Source: Hellea sp.
GTDB lineage: Bacteria; Pseudomonadota; Alphaproteobacteria; Caulobacterales; Maricaulaceae
Direction of reading: 5' to 3'
NCBI GenBank assembly: GCA_014238285.1
Contig: JABABK010000027.1
Location: forward strand, 1 to 44,017
DNA length: 44,017 nt
Within the stretch, counting starts at the first letter, position 1, and each line of letters opens with the position of its first letter. The notes beneath the pieces were generated by a model. It saw only the letters and a list, made by a program, of their open reading frames with translations. It did not search any database and was not told the DNA's origin. Of this stretch, positions 8,872-18,200 are shown in pieces. Made by a program: the position numbers and the translations under genes.

Positions 8872-9801
8872 TCAAGTGACAATGGTATGTCGTAGTCCCG
8901 TTTTCATATCGGTTTGAGGCCCGTAATTTAGGTTAGATATAGCGCGGCTATTATCGCCAAGTGAATGCAATATATCTCCATCACGTACTGGTTCATGGGT
9001 CACATCTATTTTTGTTTCGCAAATATCGGCAATTATGTGGCTAAGTTCATTGATCGATATGCTCTTCCCGGTGCAGATATTATAGGTTTGCGAATTAGCA
9101 TCTGCCTTTTGATTAGCGCGGTAAAAATATTCCGCCACATCGCCCACATAAATAAAGTCTCGCGTTTGATCACCCGTGCCATGAATTGTTAAGGCTTCGC
9201 CGTTCATAATTTTAGATGCAAAGATTGAGATCACGCCCGAATATGGCGATGCCGTATCCTGACGGGGTCCATAGACGTTAAAGAGACGCAATACAGATGT
9301 GCGGATATTATGTATCCTTGATCCTATTTTGACATGATATTCCGACGCCGCTTTGTCGGCCGCATAAGCTGACAAAGGCGATAAAATCTCACTTTCAGAA
9401 ATCGGCATTGTTTTTGGGTTTCCGTAAACACTTGCAGAAGAGGATAGGACGAAGCTCTGTGGGCGCGATCTTTTGGTATTTGTAATGCAATCCAACAGAG
9501 TCACCGTTGACGATTGATTTGCGCGATGAGTTTCGAGCCAGTTTTCATGACTGGCCTGCACGGAAGCAATAGCGGACAAATGAAATATAGTATCAGCTTT
9601 ATCGACGAGCTTCTGAGCCATGTTCTTATCCGTCGTGCAGCCTTGAATAAATTCAATACCGCTCGATAAATTAACAAGCTTACCAGATGACAGATTATCC
9701 AAGACCAAAACTTCGAAGCCTTCACCGAGTAACTTATCGCCGAGATGGGATCCTATAAATCCGGCCCCGCCTGTTATGAGCGCTGTTGGTTTTTGTTTCA
9801 T
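8872..9801 (-). CDS. NAD-dependent sugar epimerase/dehydratase (extended SDR)
   Basis: An extended short-chain dehydrogenase of 309 residues resembling UDP-glucose 4-epimerases. The nucleotide loop is GGAGFIGSH (residues 11-19). The catalytic set is Ser121/122 in LSSSASVYG, Tyr146 and Lys150 in YAADK. RLFNVYGPRQ and FIYVGDVAEY are family landmarks for sugar-nucleotide substrates. It would epimerise or dehydrate a nucleotide sugar in the cytoplasm for glycan synthesis. It is the last gene of a four-gene minus-strand operon, 7 bases after the small sulfotransferase. The exact substrate cannot be read from the sequence. Confidence 0.9.
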   Translation of the reverse strand: MKQKPTALITGGAGFIGSHLGDKLLGEGFEVLVLDNLSSGKLVNLSSGIEFIQGCTTDKNMAQKLVDKADTIFHLSAIASVQASHENWLETHRANQSSTVTLLDCITNTKRSRPQSFVLSSSASVYGNPKTMPISESEILSPLSAYAADKAASEYHVKIGSRIHNIRTSVLRLFNVYGPRQDTASPYSGVISIFASKIMNGEALTIHGTGDQTRDFIYVGDVAEYFYRANQKADANSQTYNICTGKSISINELSHIIADICETKIDVTHEPVRDGDILHSLGDNSRAISNLNYGPQTDMKTGLRHTIVT

Positions 9802-9808
9802 TTCGCGT

Positions 9809-10501
9809 CTAATTTTCGATCAATGATAGATCATAGTCATTATCGACCAGCCAGGCTTTAACTTCATCTAAGTTTAAAATAGCGCTCGATAAGTTATTTG
9901 GTGTAGCTTTTTTAAAGGGCGGTTTGAAATTCGAATTATAATCTATGCCTAAAAATTCTGACACATTCTTAAACACAGACAACATGTCATTTGCCATATC
10001 TTCGTAATATATATCTATGTGCTGTTTTAATTCCAATGCCTTGAGATCGATCTGATCTTGCTCAATAATTTTTATTCTGTGAGCCAGTAATTTGACGTCG
10101 ATTTTTGTCGCGGGCAAAGGTTTATCAGATTGACGGACCCCCCATTTAGCGACGCCAGTTTCATCCTTTGTCAGTGTGGCATATTGTTCAGCGCGGATTT
10201 GCGATACAACGGTCTTTAAGTGATTCCGGCGAAACATTCGAATGACCTTCACGTCTCTTTTATTTAGAAAACGTTCAATTGGTCTTATTTTATCCAAGGA
10301 CCGCATTGATAGCTTTGCGAGACGATCAGGGCCATATTTACCCTGCAAGTAATAATCTCTCAACCAGGCTAATTGATCCTCTTTAATCTTAATGCGATTG
10401 AAAGGCTCATTGCGAACATCGCTGTTTAAAACAGAGTTGAGATAACTCATCATCAAATTGCTGCCGACCCGGCCCCACGGCATTAACACACAAACCTTCA
10501 T
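9809..10501 (-). CDS. sulfotransferase family protein (230 aa)
   Basis: A small sulfotransferase-like protein. The N-terminal CVLMPWGRVGSNLMMSYLNS is the phosphosulfate-binding loop, and VIRMFRRNHLKTVVSQIRA contains the Arg/Ser pair that holds the 3'-phosphate of PAPS. IYYEDMANDMLSVFKNVSEFLGI is the usual C-terminal helix region. It starts at ATG 10501 with an AGGA site about 7 bases upstream. The gene lies between the repeat-glycosyltransferase and the epimerase in one operon, so the acceptor is probably a sugar of the same glycan. A Stf0-like lipid or glycan sulfotransferase is an equally good label. Confidence 0.78.
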   Translation of the reverse strand: MKVCVLMPWGRVGSNLMMSYLNSVLNSDVRNEPFNRIKIKEDQLAWLRDYYLQGKYGPDRLAKLSMRSLDKIRPIERFLNKRDVKVIRMFRRNHLKTVVSQIRAEQYATLTKDETGVAKWGVRQSDKPLPATKIDVKLLAHRIKIIEQDQIDLKALELKQHIDIYYEDMANDMLSVFKNVSEFLGIDYNSNFKPPFKKATPNNLSSAILNLDEVKAWLVDNDYDLSLIEN

Positions 10502-10538
10502 ATAAGTCCTACCTATTTATTACAGCACCATCCTAGCC

Positions 10539-13500
10539 CTAACTATAGATATTCTTCAACGCGCCCACCATCGCATCGATACCGAATTTTTGCTTAGTTC
10601 CGTCACTAAGCTCCTGCTTTTGCTCGTCTTCAAACTCACAGTCAAGCATTCTAATCAACTCAACTGCGAAATCTTCTGGATTAAAGCCATCAATCAGTTG
10701 GAACATTTCTGGGTGGTTGCCCGCAAAACATTCATTCGAGCCACCGACGTTTGAAGCAACAACCGGCATTCCATTTGTCATGGCTTCAATCAAAACTGTG
10801 GGCAAGCCTTCCGTCCGGCTTGTTTGAAGCAGAACATTACAATCAGCGCTATGCTTGGTCGCATTTTGGACGCGCCCTGGGAGGAAAAAACGATCCCCCA
10901 AATCATGCTTTGTGATAAATTCCTTAAGTTCAGGCCTTAGTTCACCATCGCCGAAAATCACAAAAGCAACATCCTCTCTTTTTTCCGAAACTAAACGTGC
11001 AATTTCTGCCCATAACAACGGTTGTTTCACTTCATTTAATCTGAATATACCGCACACAATTTTCAAGCCTGGATCAATACTCAATTTCTCGGACAAAAAT
11101 TTACGGCTGAACTTTCGCTGCGTTTCAAGTGACTCTTCAGACCATTTAAAGCCATTATAGACGACGTGACAATTGTCAGTTTCAGCAATATCTAACCAAC
11201 CCAAATAATCATTTAACGAAGCTTGAGAGCAACAAATCAAGTGGGTGTCATCCCTAGAGAGCAAGGCCCGATAACACGCCCAAAATGACTTTGCAATTTT
11301 GGTTTTATGAACTAAGTCAGGCCGCATATTATGGGGGTGAAGAATTATTTTTGGGACGCCCGCTTCAATCCCGGCAAAGGCACACTCAATATTCGTACTA
11401 TCTTGCCACGCATGAATAACAGCAGGCTTTTCTTCCATAATTTGACGATAAACTTTATTGCTTTGATACCCAATATAGCCCTCAATATAGCTAAATGGTT
11501 TCGTTGTTTCAAAGATAGGCTTCATTAAATAAGTTTTTGATTTACCACCAAGTTCTACATCATATTGCCGTAAAAAATGGTCATGATTTAGATGCTCATC
11601 AATATTATGAAGCCACAAACTATTATCTACAGATTTGTTTTCCAATAGACCTAAATGCGCATTCACTAAAACATGTTCCGCACCACCGGCAGCCATATTA
11701 GCGCCTATTAACGCAACTTTATTAGGGGCAGAAGCTTCATACGGTTTCGATGAATTTGCCCTAAAAAACACGTCAAACAACCGATCATTGATACGGCCAT
11801 CAACCTGTTCCGGGGTTAGCAATGATGATTCCTCTATCATCGCAATCGCCTCTAACGCAGCCGAGACTTTCGGATGCATGTAATGAGACGTCGCGGACTT
11901 TTCCATGAATTCTTGAAAGACTTCGATATCACTATCCCATTTTCGTCTAAGATAAGCCGCCCGAGCCATTATCACTAAAAGCGTAAAGTTTTCGGGTTTT
12001 GCTTCCTTGAGATTTACAGCTAAGTCTAGGACCAAATCATACTGTCCAGCTTGGGTTAGGGCTGCCAACAATCGCATTTTTATTTCATACGGTGAATGTT
12101 CGAAAAAGTTGTCGATTAATAATTTTTCCAGCCGAATAGCCGTTTGCCTAAAATCAGCCGATTCAATTTTCGAAATTTCGCCAAATACCCGCTCAAGCAC
12201 CCAATCCATTTCCCCGGATGGATCATATTTGGCATGCACGGATTTTTCCAATCCCTCCCAATCATGCAACCCAGCAAGAACCGCCATTCGAAGCGCATTA
12301 TTTTGAGGTTCACTAAGGGAAAGACGGTCCAAAATCGTACGGGCCGTTTCATACTCCCCGGCCTCATAATGAACACGAGCGGCAATAAATTGAAGTTTTT
12401 TGGGGACAGTTACTATTTTCGGAATAACGCCAATTGCAGCCACAGCCTCTGAGTAATCTTGTTGATCCACTAAAGCGTCGATTTGCCCATAAACGCGGCC
12501 CAACACCCAATCCATATCACCTGATGGTTCATAATGGTTTCTCATTAAAATTTGCAAACTTGTCCAGTCTTGCAACCCCGCCATAGCAGCCATTTGAAGG
12601 GCGTGGTATTTTGGATCATCACCGGTTTTTTGTTTAAGATCGTGGATAATGGCTTGAGCTTTTGTGAAATCTCCAACCTCATAGTAAACGCGGGCCAAAA
12701 TAAATTTTAGACTGTCAGGAAATTCCACATTATTGGGCAAAACTTTGACCGCAGATAAAGCCTCTGAATAATTTGTCTGATCAACCAATAGTTCAATTTC
12801 ATCAAATATCCGTGCAATGACCCAATCCATATCTTTTGATGAATCATATTGTGTTTCCATTGTCGGTTTCAGCCCGGCCCAATCATGAGATCCCGCTAGA
12901 ACTGCCATGTAAAGCGCATGGTATTTTGGCTCACGGGCATCTACTTTAATCAGGCCATGAATAAGAGGTTTAGCTTTCAGCAATTCATCGGTTTCATAAT
13001 AGACTCGAGCGACCATAAATTGGAGCGCGGCTGGTATTACAAAACTATCAGGAACGACCTCTATGGCTGAACTCGCTTCCGAATAAGCTTCAAGGTCTAA
13101 CAGTGAACTAATCTCGCCATAGATTCGGTTTATGACCCAATCCAATTCTCTGGATGAATCATATTGAGACTGCATGACTGTCTGCAGCCTGTGCCAATCA
13201 TGCAGTCCGGCTAATACAGCCATGTTAAGGGCTTGATATTTAGGCTCACCAGCATCTTTGCTTATCAGTCCATCCAGGATAGATTGAGCCTTAGATAGTT
13301 CACCCGTCTCATAGTAAATTCGGGCCAAGGTAAAATGTAGATTTTGCGGTATGGCCACGCTTTCCGGTATAGCATTGACCGCCCATAGGGCTTGCGAATA
13401 GACTTCCTCATCTACTAGGGCTTCTATCTCACTATAGATACGGTCCAAGACCCAAGCCATGTCGCCAGAGGCGTTATATTGAGTTTTCATGGCCGATTGT

Positions 13501-14897
13501 AGTCCATGCCAGTCATGCAATCCGGATAATACAGCCATGTTGAGCGCTTGGTATTTAGGTTCACCAGCATCTATGCTCATCAGTCCATCAAGAATAGGTT
13601 GGGCTTTAGAAAATGCACCGGTCTCATAGAAAACGCGAGCCAAAGTAAAACGCAGTTTTTGTGGTATTGCCACACTATCAGGAATAGCGTTGACCGCGGA
13701 CAAAGCTTGAGAATAGGCATTCCCGTCAACCAAAGTTTCGATCTCTCCATAAATTCGGTTCACAACCCAAGCCATATCACCAGAAGTGTTATATTGAGAT
13801 TGCATGGCTGTTTGCAAACCATGCCAATCATACAGTCCGGTTAATACGGCCATGTTCAGTGCTTGATATTTAGGATCAGTGGCATCTTCAGCCATCAATT
13901 CATCTAAGATAGGCTGGGCTTTAGAAAATTCGCTGGCCTCGTAATATAAGCGTGCCAATGTAAAATTCAGCGTTTGGGGTATGTCCACGCTATCAGGAAT
14001 AGCGTTGATCGCAGACAAAGCTTGCGAATAGGCCTCCTGGGCAACCAAAGTCTCAACCTCACCATATATCCGCTGCAAAACCCAAGCCATATCCCCAGAA
14101 GCGTCATATTGAGTTTGCAGAGTTGTTTGCAAGCTGGGCCAATCGTGCAAACCCGCTAACACTGCCATTTGCAGAGCATAGTGTTTTGGTTCACCCAGTG
14201 ACATTTGGTCCAATACTGACTTGGCCTTAACATAATGACCGGTTTCATAACAAGCGCGTGCCAATGTGAATTGGTGACGCTCAGGAACAGTCAAAACACC
14301 TTCAATCGCTTGGACGCCTGATAATGCATCATCGTAAGCTTCGCGGTCTACGAGGGCATGAATATTTCCAAAAATGCGATCAACCACCCAGTCCATATTG
14401 CCGGAAGCGTCAAAATGATTATTTAATAGTTTTGTAAGCCCATCCCAATCCGAGAGGCCACAAAGCACGGCCATTTTAAGGGCTTGGTGTTGCGGCGCTT
14501 CTTCTGGAATTTGTTCCAAACTTGCCTGAGCTTGCAAATAATTTCCGGCTTCATAATGAGTGCGAGCTATCGTGAAACGATTTTGACTGTTAAGCTGTAT
14601 ACTCTCTGGAATGGCCTTAAGCGCGAGATTGGCACCGTCGTAAAATTCACGTCCGAGTAAGTCATCGATCTTTCCAAAAATATAAGTCAGAGATTTCTGT
14701 AATTCTTCGCTTTTGTTTTGATCACTATCCGCTTCATCTGGATAAGTTCCAGATAAATTTGACAGATAGGACATGGTCTTATCATAGTCAGCATCATCAA
14801 ATGTAATCATGGCCGGGAGTAGTTTAGTACCACTCTCGTCATTCGTCAGCTCATTTTGCAAGCTTTCACTATCTACCAGCTCCACTGAACCACCCAA
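10539..14897 (-). CDS. giant TPR-like repeat protein fused to a GT4 glycosyltransferase
   Basis: About 1450 residues in two parts. Residues about 73-905 hold eight tandem repeats of 102-106 residues, each running from [FY]G.I..LVD through FTLARVYYETGE, KAQ.ILD.L, ALNMAVLAGLHDW to SGDMDWVL.RI, followed by a degenerate ninth unit. The period equals three 34-residue TPR units. Residues about 1085-1452 are a GT-B glycosyltransferase: ALIGANMAAGGAEHVL at the acceptor side, VCGIFRLNEVKQPLLW, and the E-x7-E motif in TEGLPTVLIEAMTNGMPVVAS near the end. It probably elongates a polysaccharide, with the repeats as a protein scaffold or chain-length platform; that role is inferred. The start is uncertain: TTG 14897, GTG 14885 (after GGGTGG) or ATG 14810. 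No signal peptide, so cytoplasmic. Second gene of a four-gene operon. Confidence 0.85.
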   Translation of the reverse strand: MGGSVELVDSESLQNELTNDESGTKLLPAMITFDDADYDKTMSYLSNLSGTYPDEADSDQNKSEELQKSLTYIFGKIDDLLGREFYDGANLALKAIPESIQLNSQNRFTIARTHYEAGNYLQAQASLEQIPEEAPQHQALKMAVLCGLSDWDGLTKLLNNHFDASGNMDWVVDRIFGNIHALVDREAYDDALSGVQAIEGVLTVPERHQFTLARACYETGHYVKAKSVLDQMSLGEPKHYALQMAVLAGLHDWPSLQTTLQTQYDASGDMAWVLQRIYGEVETLVAQEAYSQALSAINAIPDSVDIPQTLNFTLARLYYEASEFSKAQPILDELMAEDATDPKYQALNMAVLTGLYDWHGLQTAMQSQYNTSGDMAWVVNRIYGEIETLVDGNAYSQALSAVNAIPDSVAIPQKLRFTLARVFYETGAFSKAQPILDGLMSIDAGEPKYQALNMAVLSGLHDWHGLQSAMKTQYNASGDMAWVLDRIYSEIEALVDEEVYSQALWAVNAIPESVAIPQNLHFTLARIYYETGELSKAQSILDGLISKDAGEPKYQALNMAVLAGLHDWHRLQTVMQSQYDSSRELDWVINRIYGEISSLLDLEAYSEASSAIEVVPDSFVIPAALQFMVARVYYETDELLKAKPLIHGLIKVDAREPKYHALYMAVLAGSHDWAGLKPTMETQYDSSKDMDWVIARIFDEIELLVDQTNYSEALSAVKVLPNNVEFPDSLKFILARVYYEVGDFTKAQAIIHDLKQKTGDDPKYHALQMAAMAGLQDWTSLQILMRNHYEPSGDMDWVLGRVYGQIDALVDQQDYSEAVAAIGVIPKIVTVPKKLQFIAARVHYEAGEYETARTILDRLSLSEPQNNALRMAVLAGLHDWEGLEKSVHAKYDPSGEMDWVLERVFGEISKIESADFRQTAIRLEKLLIDNFFEHSPYEIKMRLLAALTQAGQYDLVLDLAVNLKEAKPENFTLLVIMARAAYLRRKWDSDIEVFQEFMEKSATSHYMHPKVSAALEAIAMIEESSLLTPEQVDGRINDRLFDVFFRANSSKPYEASAPNKVALIGANMAAGGAEHVLVNAHLGLLENKSVDNSLWLHNIDEHLNHDHFLRQYDVELGGKSKTYLMKPIFETTKPFSYIEGYIGYQSNKVYRQIMEEKPAVIHAWQDSTNIECAFAGIEAGVPKIILHPHNMRPDLVHKTKIAKSFWACYRALLSRDDTHLICCSQASLNDYLGWLDIAETDNCHVVYNGFKWSEESLETQRKFSRKFLSEKLSIDPGLKIVCGIFRLNEVKQPLLWAEIARLVSEKREDVAFVIFGDGELRPELKEFITKHDLGDRFFLPGRVQNATKHSADCNVLLQTSRTEGLPTVLIEAMTNGMPVVASNVGGSNECFAGNHPEMFQLIDGFNPEDFAVELIRMLDCEFEDEQKQELSDGTKQKFGIDAMVGALKNIYS
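12185..14681 (-). repeat. eight coding tandem repeats of about 309 bases
   Basis: These are the in-frame repeats of the glycosyltransferase fusion. Units 3, 4 and 5 (roughly 13130-14060) are the most alike in both protein and DNA: short segments coding for AIPDSVAIPQ and KYQALNMAVL recur almost unchanged. The outer units have drifted. This pattern points to recent internal duplication, and copy number could vary between strains. Confidence 0.85.
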
Positions 14898-14915
14898 TTC
14901 TTAAGTGTGTTAAAA

Positions 14916-15689
14916 CTATGCATCATTAAATTCAAATTCACGCATATTATTATTTTTTTCTAATAAATAATAATAACACTCTAAATCCATCCCGTTCAAT
15001 TGATAAAGATTATTAAATAGCTTTGGACCAATATCACTCCGAAATTTTTTCAATCGATTCTGCAAACTACCATCTCTATTTGCCGATGAATTTAAATGTA
15101 CATTGCCTAATTCAAAATCCGGGAAAAATTTGTCGAATTGCGCCTTATAAATGTCCATAGACGGTCCGAACTCCTCCACTATTCCCACAAATGGCAAAGC
15201 ATCTATAGCCTGCAAACAATGCCGCCGATACAAATGCGCGTCCCTTATCTTGGTGGCTCTCACAAAATCTTTCATTTTAAAACACTGAAAATTTGTCACT
15301 TGCCAGGGCGCGCCGGAAGCAAGCCTCCATAAGTAATAATCTTCAAACCCACCACGACTGGCGACCTGACAGGCCAAGTCTTCACTGTCTTTTTGATGGC
15401 TTTCAAACGCATAGACTGACCTGATCCGGTCTATAGGGTGACGAAAAAATATAATGGGAATAGGCATTATATCCGGGATATCAGGCAGAGTAATTTCCGC
15501 CGTATGAGACGAAATTGCCTTAAGGTTTTTATTCTCTTGAATGAAAGTTTCTAAATCCGTCCTAGAGAGCTTTTGCCCGTTTTGGGTCTCAACTTCTACC
15601 CAGTCATCCCCAAAATTCGATTGCAAAATCGCATCAACAGAGGTGCCTGCATTTTTGTAAAGGTGATAATGGATTATGATTGGGCGCAT
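14916..15689 (-). CDS. sulfotransferase family protein (Sulfotransfer_2-like, 257 aa)
   Basis: The N-terminus IIIHYHLYKNAGTSVDAIL is the phosphosulfate loop of the Golgi-type sulfotransferase family (PF03567-like, HxxKtaGTS pattern), and PIIFFRHPIDRIRSVYAFE is the 3'-phosphate site with Arg and Ser. The family transfers sulfate from PAPS to carbohydrate hydroxyls. The gene is first in the minus-strand operon, 18 bases before the repeat-glycosyltransferase, which supports a glycan acceptor. It starts at ATG 15689 and is divergent from cpaB across about 180 bases. It is a different sulfotransferase subtype from the two others in this window. Confidence 0.85.
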   Translation of the reverse strand: MRPIIIHYHLYKNAGTSVDAILQSNFGDDWVEVETQNGQKLSRTDLETFIQENKNLKAISSHTAEITLPDIPDIMPIPIIFFRHPIDRIRSVYAFESHQKDSEDLACQVASRGGFEDYYLWRLASGAPWQVTNFQCFKMKDFVRATKIRDAHLYRRHCLQAIDALPFVGIVEEFGPSMDIYKAQFDKFFPDFELGNVHLNSSANRDGSLQNRLKKFRSDIGPKLFNNLYQLNGMDLECYYYLLEKNNNMREFEFNDA

Positions 15690-15786
15690 ACAAACTCTGT
15701 TTTTATTTCACTACCCTCATATTCCCAAAAAATCAAACCGTCTCATATTTGAATCATGTCAGCATATACACCAGACTGACTAAAAA

Positions 15787-15801
15787 TTAATCAAATTTTA
15801 A
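15787..15801 (+). promoter_or_regulatory. CtrA box upstream of cpaB
   Basis: TTAA at 15787-15790, seven bases, then TTAA at 15798-15801 followed by C, a perfect match to the CtrA consensus TTAA-N7-TTAAC. It lies about 70 bases before the cpaB start in the region divergent from the sulfotransferase operon. Two GAATC sites (CcrM type GANTC) are at 15751 and 15866. In Caulobacter, pilus genes are under CtrA control, which fits. Regulation here is inferred from the motif. Confidence 0.7.
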
Positions 15802-15871
15802 CCGGATAAATTGAGAATTTTTACACCCTGTTTTTTCATCAATGCTTTCAAGTTCCCCTGTATGAGAATCC

Positions 15872-16855
15872 ATGGAATGTCAAAAAAAGACATTTAAGAC
15901 TAGCGGGGATAGCGTGAGACAATCGACAATTATTACCTTGGGTGCATCTGTAGCATTTGGCATTTTCGCCGTTATTTTGGCCAAGGGCTGGATAAACGAT
16001 GCGATTCGAAATGAATACTCTAAGCGAGGCCCGGTCATTTCAAAGGTGCAGCAAACGGCTCATGCCAATACCATTCCGGTTGTGGTTATTGATGCTGATG
16101 TCAACTTCGGAGATATACTCTCTACGGACCTATTAAAAATCGTCGACTATCCAATCGATGCCATTCCGTTAGGGACTTATGAAAGTTTAAGTAATATTTT
16201 TGTTGATCCCTCTCAAGCGACAGTGGTTTTAAGATATATGGCCAGAAATGAGCCGGTCCTAGATTACAAAATCAGCGGCCCCGGCGCTAAAGGCTCTATG
16301 TCTGTATTGATCTCAGAAGGCATGCGAGCGGTTTCGATCCGCGTCAATGAAGTCGCTGGTGTTGCGGGATTCATTATGCCCAGCGATTATGTCGATGTCA
16401 TTTTTACAAGGGATGATGAAAGCCGAAGAAACGGTAACAATCTAAAATCTGATATACTTCTGCAAAATGTCAAAGTCTTGGGTGTTGATCAGGATCTCAA
16501 TGAGATGTCGAACACGCCAATTGTTGTCAATTCTGTGACCCTTGAAGTCACAAATATAGATGCACAAAAACTGCACCTGGCCCAAGACGCCGGAAAGTTA
16601 AGCCTCACGCTCAGACGTGCTGGTGACACAGATATCGAAACACCTAAAACGATCGGGCAAACAAGCTTACTGGCGACAGCGTCAGCCTATAAGCCTGCCG
16701 CGAGAGGCAAGACCAAGCCCGTCTACCGGGCTCCAAAACCTTCAAATACGGCAAATGTAACCATTATTAGAGGCGAAGAACGCGATCAGGTGTCCGTCTT
16801 AAAACACAAAGATCCAGTAAGTGATGATGTGGTGCTTGCTGGGGGTTCCCTATGA
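15872..16855 (+). CDS. cpaB: Flp pilus assembly protein CpaB (RcpC)
   Basis: First gene of the Tad operon. One N-terminal membrane segment (residues about 20-38, LGASVAFGIFAVILAKGW) is followed by a SAF domain (about 68-125, VVVIDADVNFGDILSTDLLK) and the RcpC/CpaB domain starting at VLISEGMRAVSIRVNEVAGV and containing SDYVDVIFTRDD. CpaB acts in the periplasm with the secretin. The length, 327 residues, is a little above usual. ATG 15872 gives a short polar leader; GTG 15914, preceded by GGGGA five bases upstream, would remove it and is a fair alternative. The stop overlaps cpaC by 4 bases. Confidence 0.92.
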   Translation: MECQKKTFKTSGDSVRQSTIITLGASVAFGIFAVILAKGWINDAIRNEYSKRGPVISKVQQTAHANTIPVVVIDADVNFGDILSTDLLKIVDYPIDAIPLGTYESLSNIFVDPSQATVVLRYMARNEPVLDYKISGPGAKGSMSVLISEGMRAVSIRVNEVAGVAGFIMPSDYVDVIFTRDDESRRNGNNLKSDILLQNVKVLGVDQDLNEMSNTPIVVNSVTLEVTNIDAQKLHLAQDAGKLSLTLRRAGDTDIETPKTIGQTSLLATASAYKPAARGKTKPVYRAPKPSNTANVTIIRGEERDQVSVLKHKDPVSDDVVLAGGSL

Positions 16856-18183
16856 AAACTTTAAAAACAATCTTTGCCTCAAGCCTAGCGATAAGCTTAA
16901 TGGCAAGCCCTGCTCTTGCGAAATCTTGGATCGATGATTTATCAGGCAGCCGCACCGCGACATCAGTCAATATTGACGATCTGATTGTTATGAAAACGGA
17001 TCAATCCTTTAAAGAGGTCCGTGTTGCCAATGCCGATATTGCCGATGTTGTTGTTCTGACCGACCGCTCCTTCCATGTTATGGGGAAAAAGAGCGGTAAA
17101 ACCAATGTGATGCTTTATGATTCAGAGAAACAGCTCATTGATATCATAAAAGTCACCGTTGGGTACGATCTCGCAGAACTCAAAAAAAGCCTCTTTGAAA
17201 CACTGCCAAATCAAACTGTCGAAGTCAGGCCAATGGGCGGCGGTATCTACCTCTCTGGCGAAGTTTCTAGTCCAGATGCGTCCATCAGGGCAGAACAAAT
17301 TGCGCAAGCTTATGCGCCGGGGCGCGTTACCAATGCCCTCGCCGTCAACGACTCCCATCAAGTCATGCTGGAGGTTCGCTTCGTCGAAGCCAGCCGCGAC
17401 GCTATCAAAGAAATCGGGATCGGTCTTTTAACGCAGCGCAATGGAAATAATGGTTTTGCATCAGGCGCAGGTCTTTTATCAGGAAACCTGCCTTCACTCG
17501 TGGGTTCGCTCTTAGGGAGCAGCGGCGAATTTTCACTAGATGCCAACATACAAGCACTTGAGGAACAAGGCATTATTCGTACGCTCGCCGAACCCAACCT
17601 CGTGTCCATGTCGGGTGACACAGCTAGCTTTTTAGCGGGCGGTGAATTTCCATTTCCTGTCGCGGCAGATGAAGGTCGTGTTGCCATTGAATTTCGTCAG
17701 TTTGGTGTCAGCCTATCATTTACACCAACGGTTTTAGATGACGGGATCATTAATCTGGAAGTCAAACCGGAAGTAAGTCAAATCGATACGTCCAACTCTG
17801 TTCGCCTCGGCGATGTTGAGATACCGTCGCTTCGTGTGAGACGCGCTGATACGACGGTTGAGCTGCGAAATGGCCAAAGTTTTGCCATTGCTGGCTTACT
17901 GCAAAATGACAGCTCCACTAGTAAAGTTCAGGTGCCATGGCTAGGTGATGTACCAATATTAGGATCATTGTTCCGCTCGAGCCGGTATAAAAAACATGAA
18001 ACCGAACTGGTTATAATCGTGACACCAAGATTGGTTAAACCAGCACCGGACATAAGTGATCTCGCCACACCTTTTGATCATATACGAGGACCTTCAGAGT
18101 TAGAGTTTTTCCTCAACGGAACCATGGAAAAAACATCTGATGCAGGCGGGTTATCTGGAAAATATGGTCATACACTACAATAA
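16852..18183 (+). CDS. cpaC: Tad pilus outer-membrane secretin CpaC (RcpA)
   Basis: A type II/III-type secretin of 443 residues. A signal peptide (residues 1-23, ending SPALA) precedes an N-terminal pilus-secretin domain (about 38-110) and a BON-like segment. The secretin core begins at QVMLEVRFVEASRDAIKEIG and ends with the diagnostic VPWLGDVPILGSLFRS and ELVIIVTPRLVKP. It forms the outer-membrane ring through which the Flp pilus leaves. The ATG overlaps the cpaB stop (ATGA). Its place between CpaB and the pseudopilins is standard for Tad loci. Confidence 0.95.
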   Translation: MKTLKTIFASSLAISLMASPALAKSWIDDLSGSRTATSVNIDDLIVMKTDQSFKEVRVANADIADVVVLTDRSFHVMGKKSGKTNVMLYDSEKQLIDIIKVTVGYDLAELKKSLFETLPNQTVEVRPMGGGIYLSGEVSSPDASIRAEQIAQAYAPGRVTNALAVNDSHQVMLEVRFVEASRDAIKEIGIGLLTQRNGNNGFASGAGLLSGNLPSLVGSLLGSSGEFSLDANIQALEEQGIIRTLAEPNLVSMSGDTASFLAGGEFPFPVAADEGRVAIEFRQFGVSLSFTPTVLDDGIINLEVKPEVSQIDTSNSVRLGDVEIPSLRVRRADTTVELRNGQSFAIAGLLQNDSSTSKVQVPWLGDVPILGSLFRSSRYKKHETELVIIVTPRLVKPAPDISDLATPFDHIRGPSELEFFLNGTMEKTSDAGGLSGKYGHTLQ

Positions 18184-18200
18184 TCTAGACAGGACTAGTC

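Noticed and set aside
12185-14681. Regular repeats that could suggest a CRISPR array or satellite
   Set aside because: The period is about 309 bases, there are no spacers, and the repeats are in frame within one gene.
15690-15871. Possible short Flp pilin gene before cpaB
   Set aside because: All plus-strand ATG frames here stop within about eight codons; no pilin helix is encoded.
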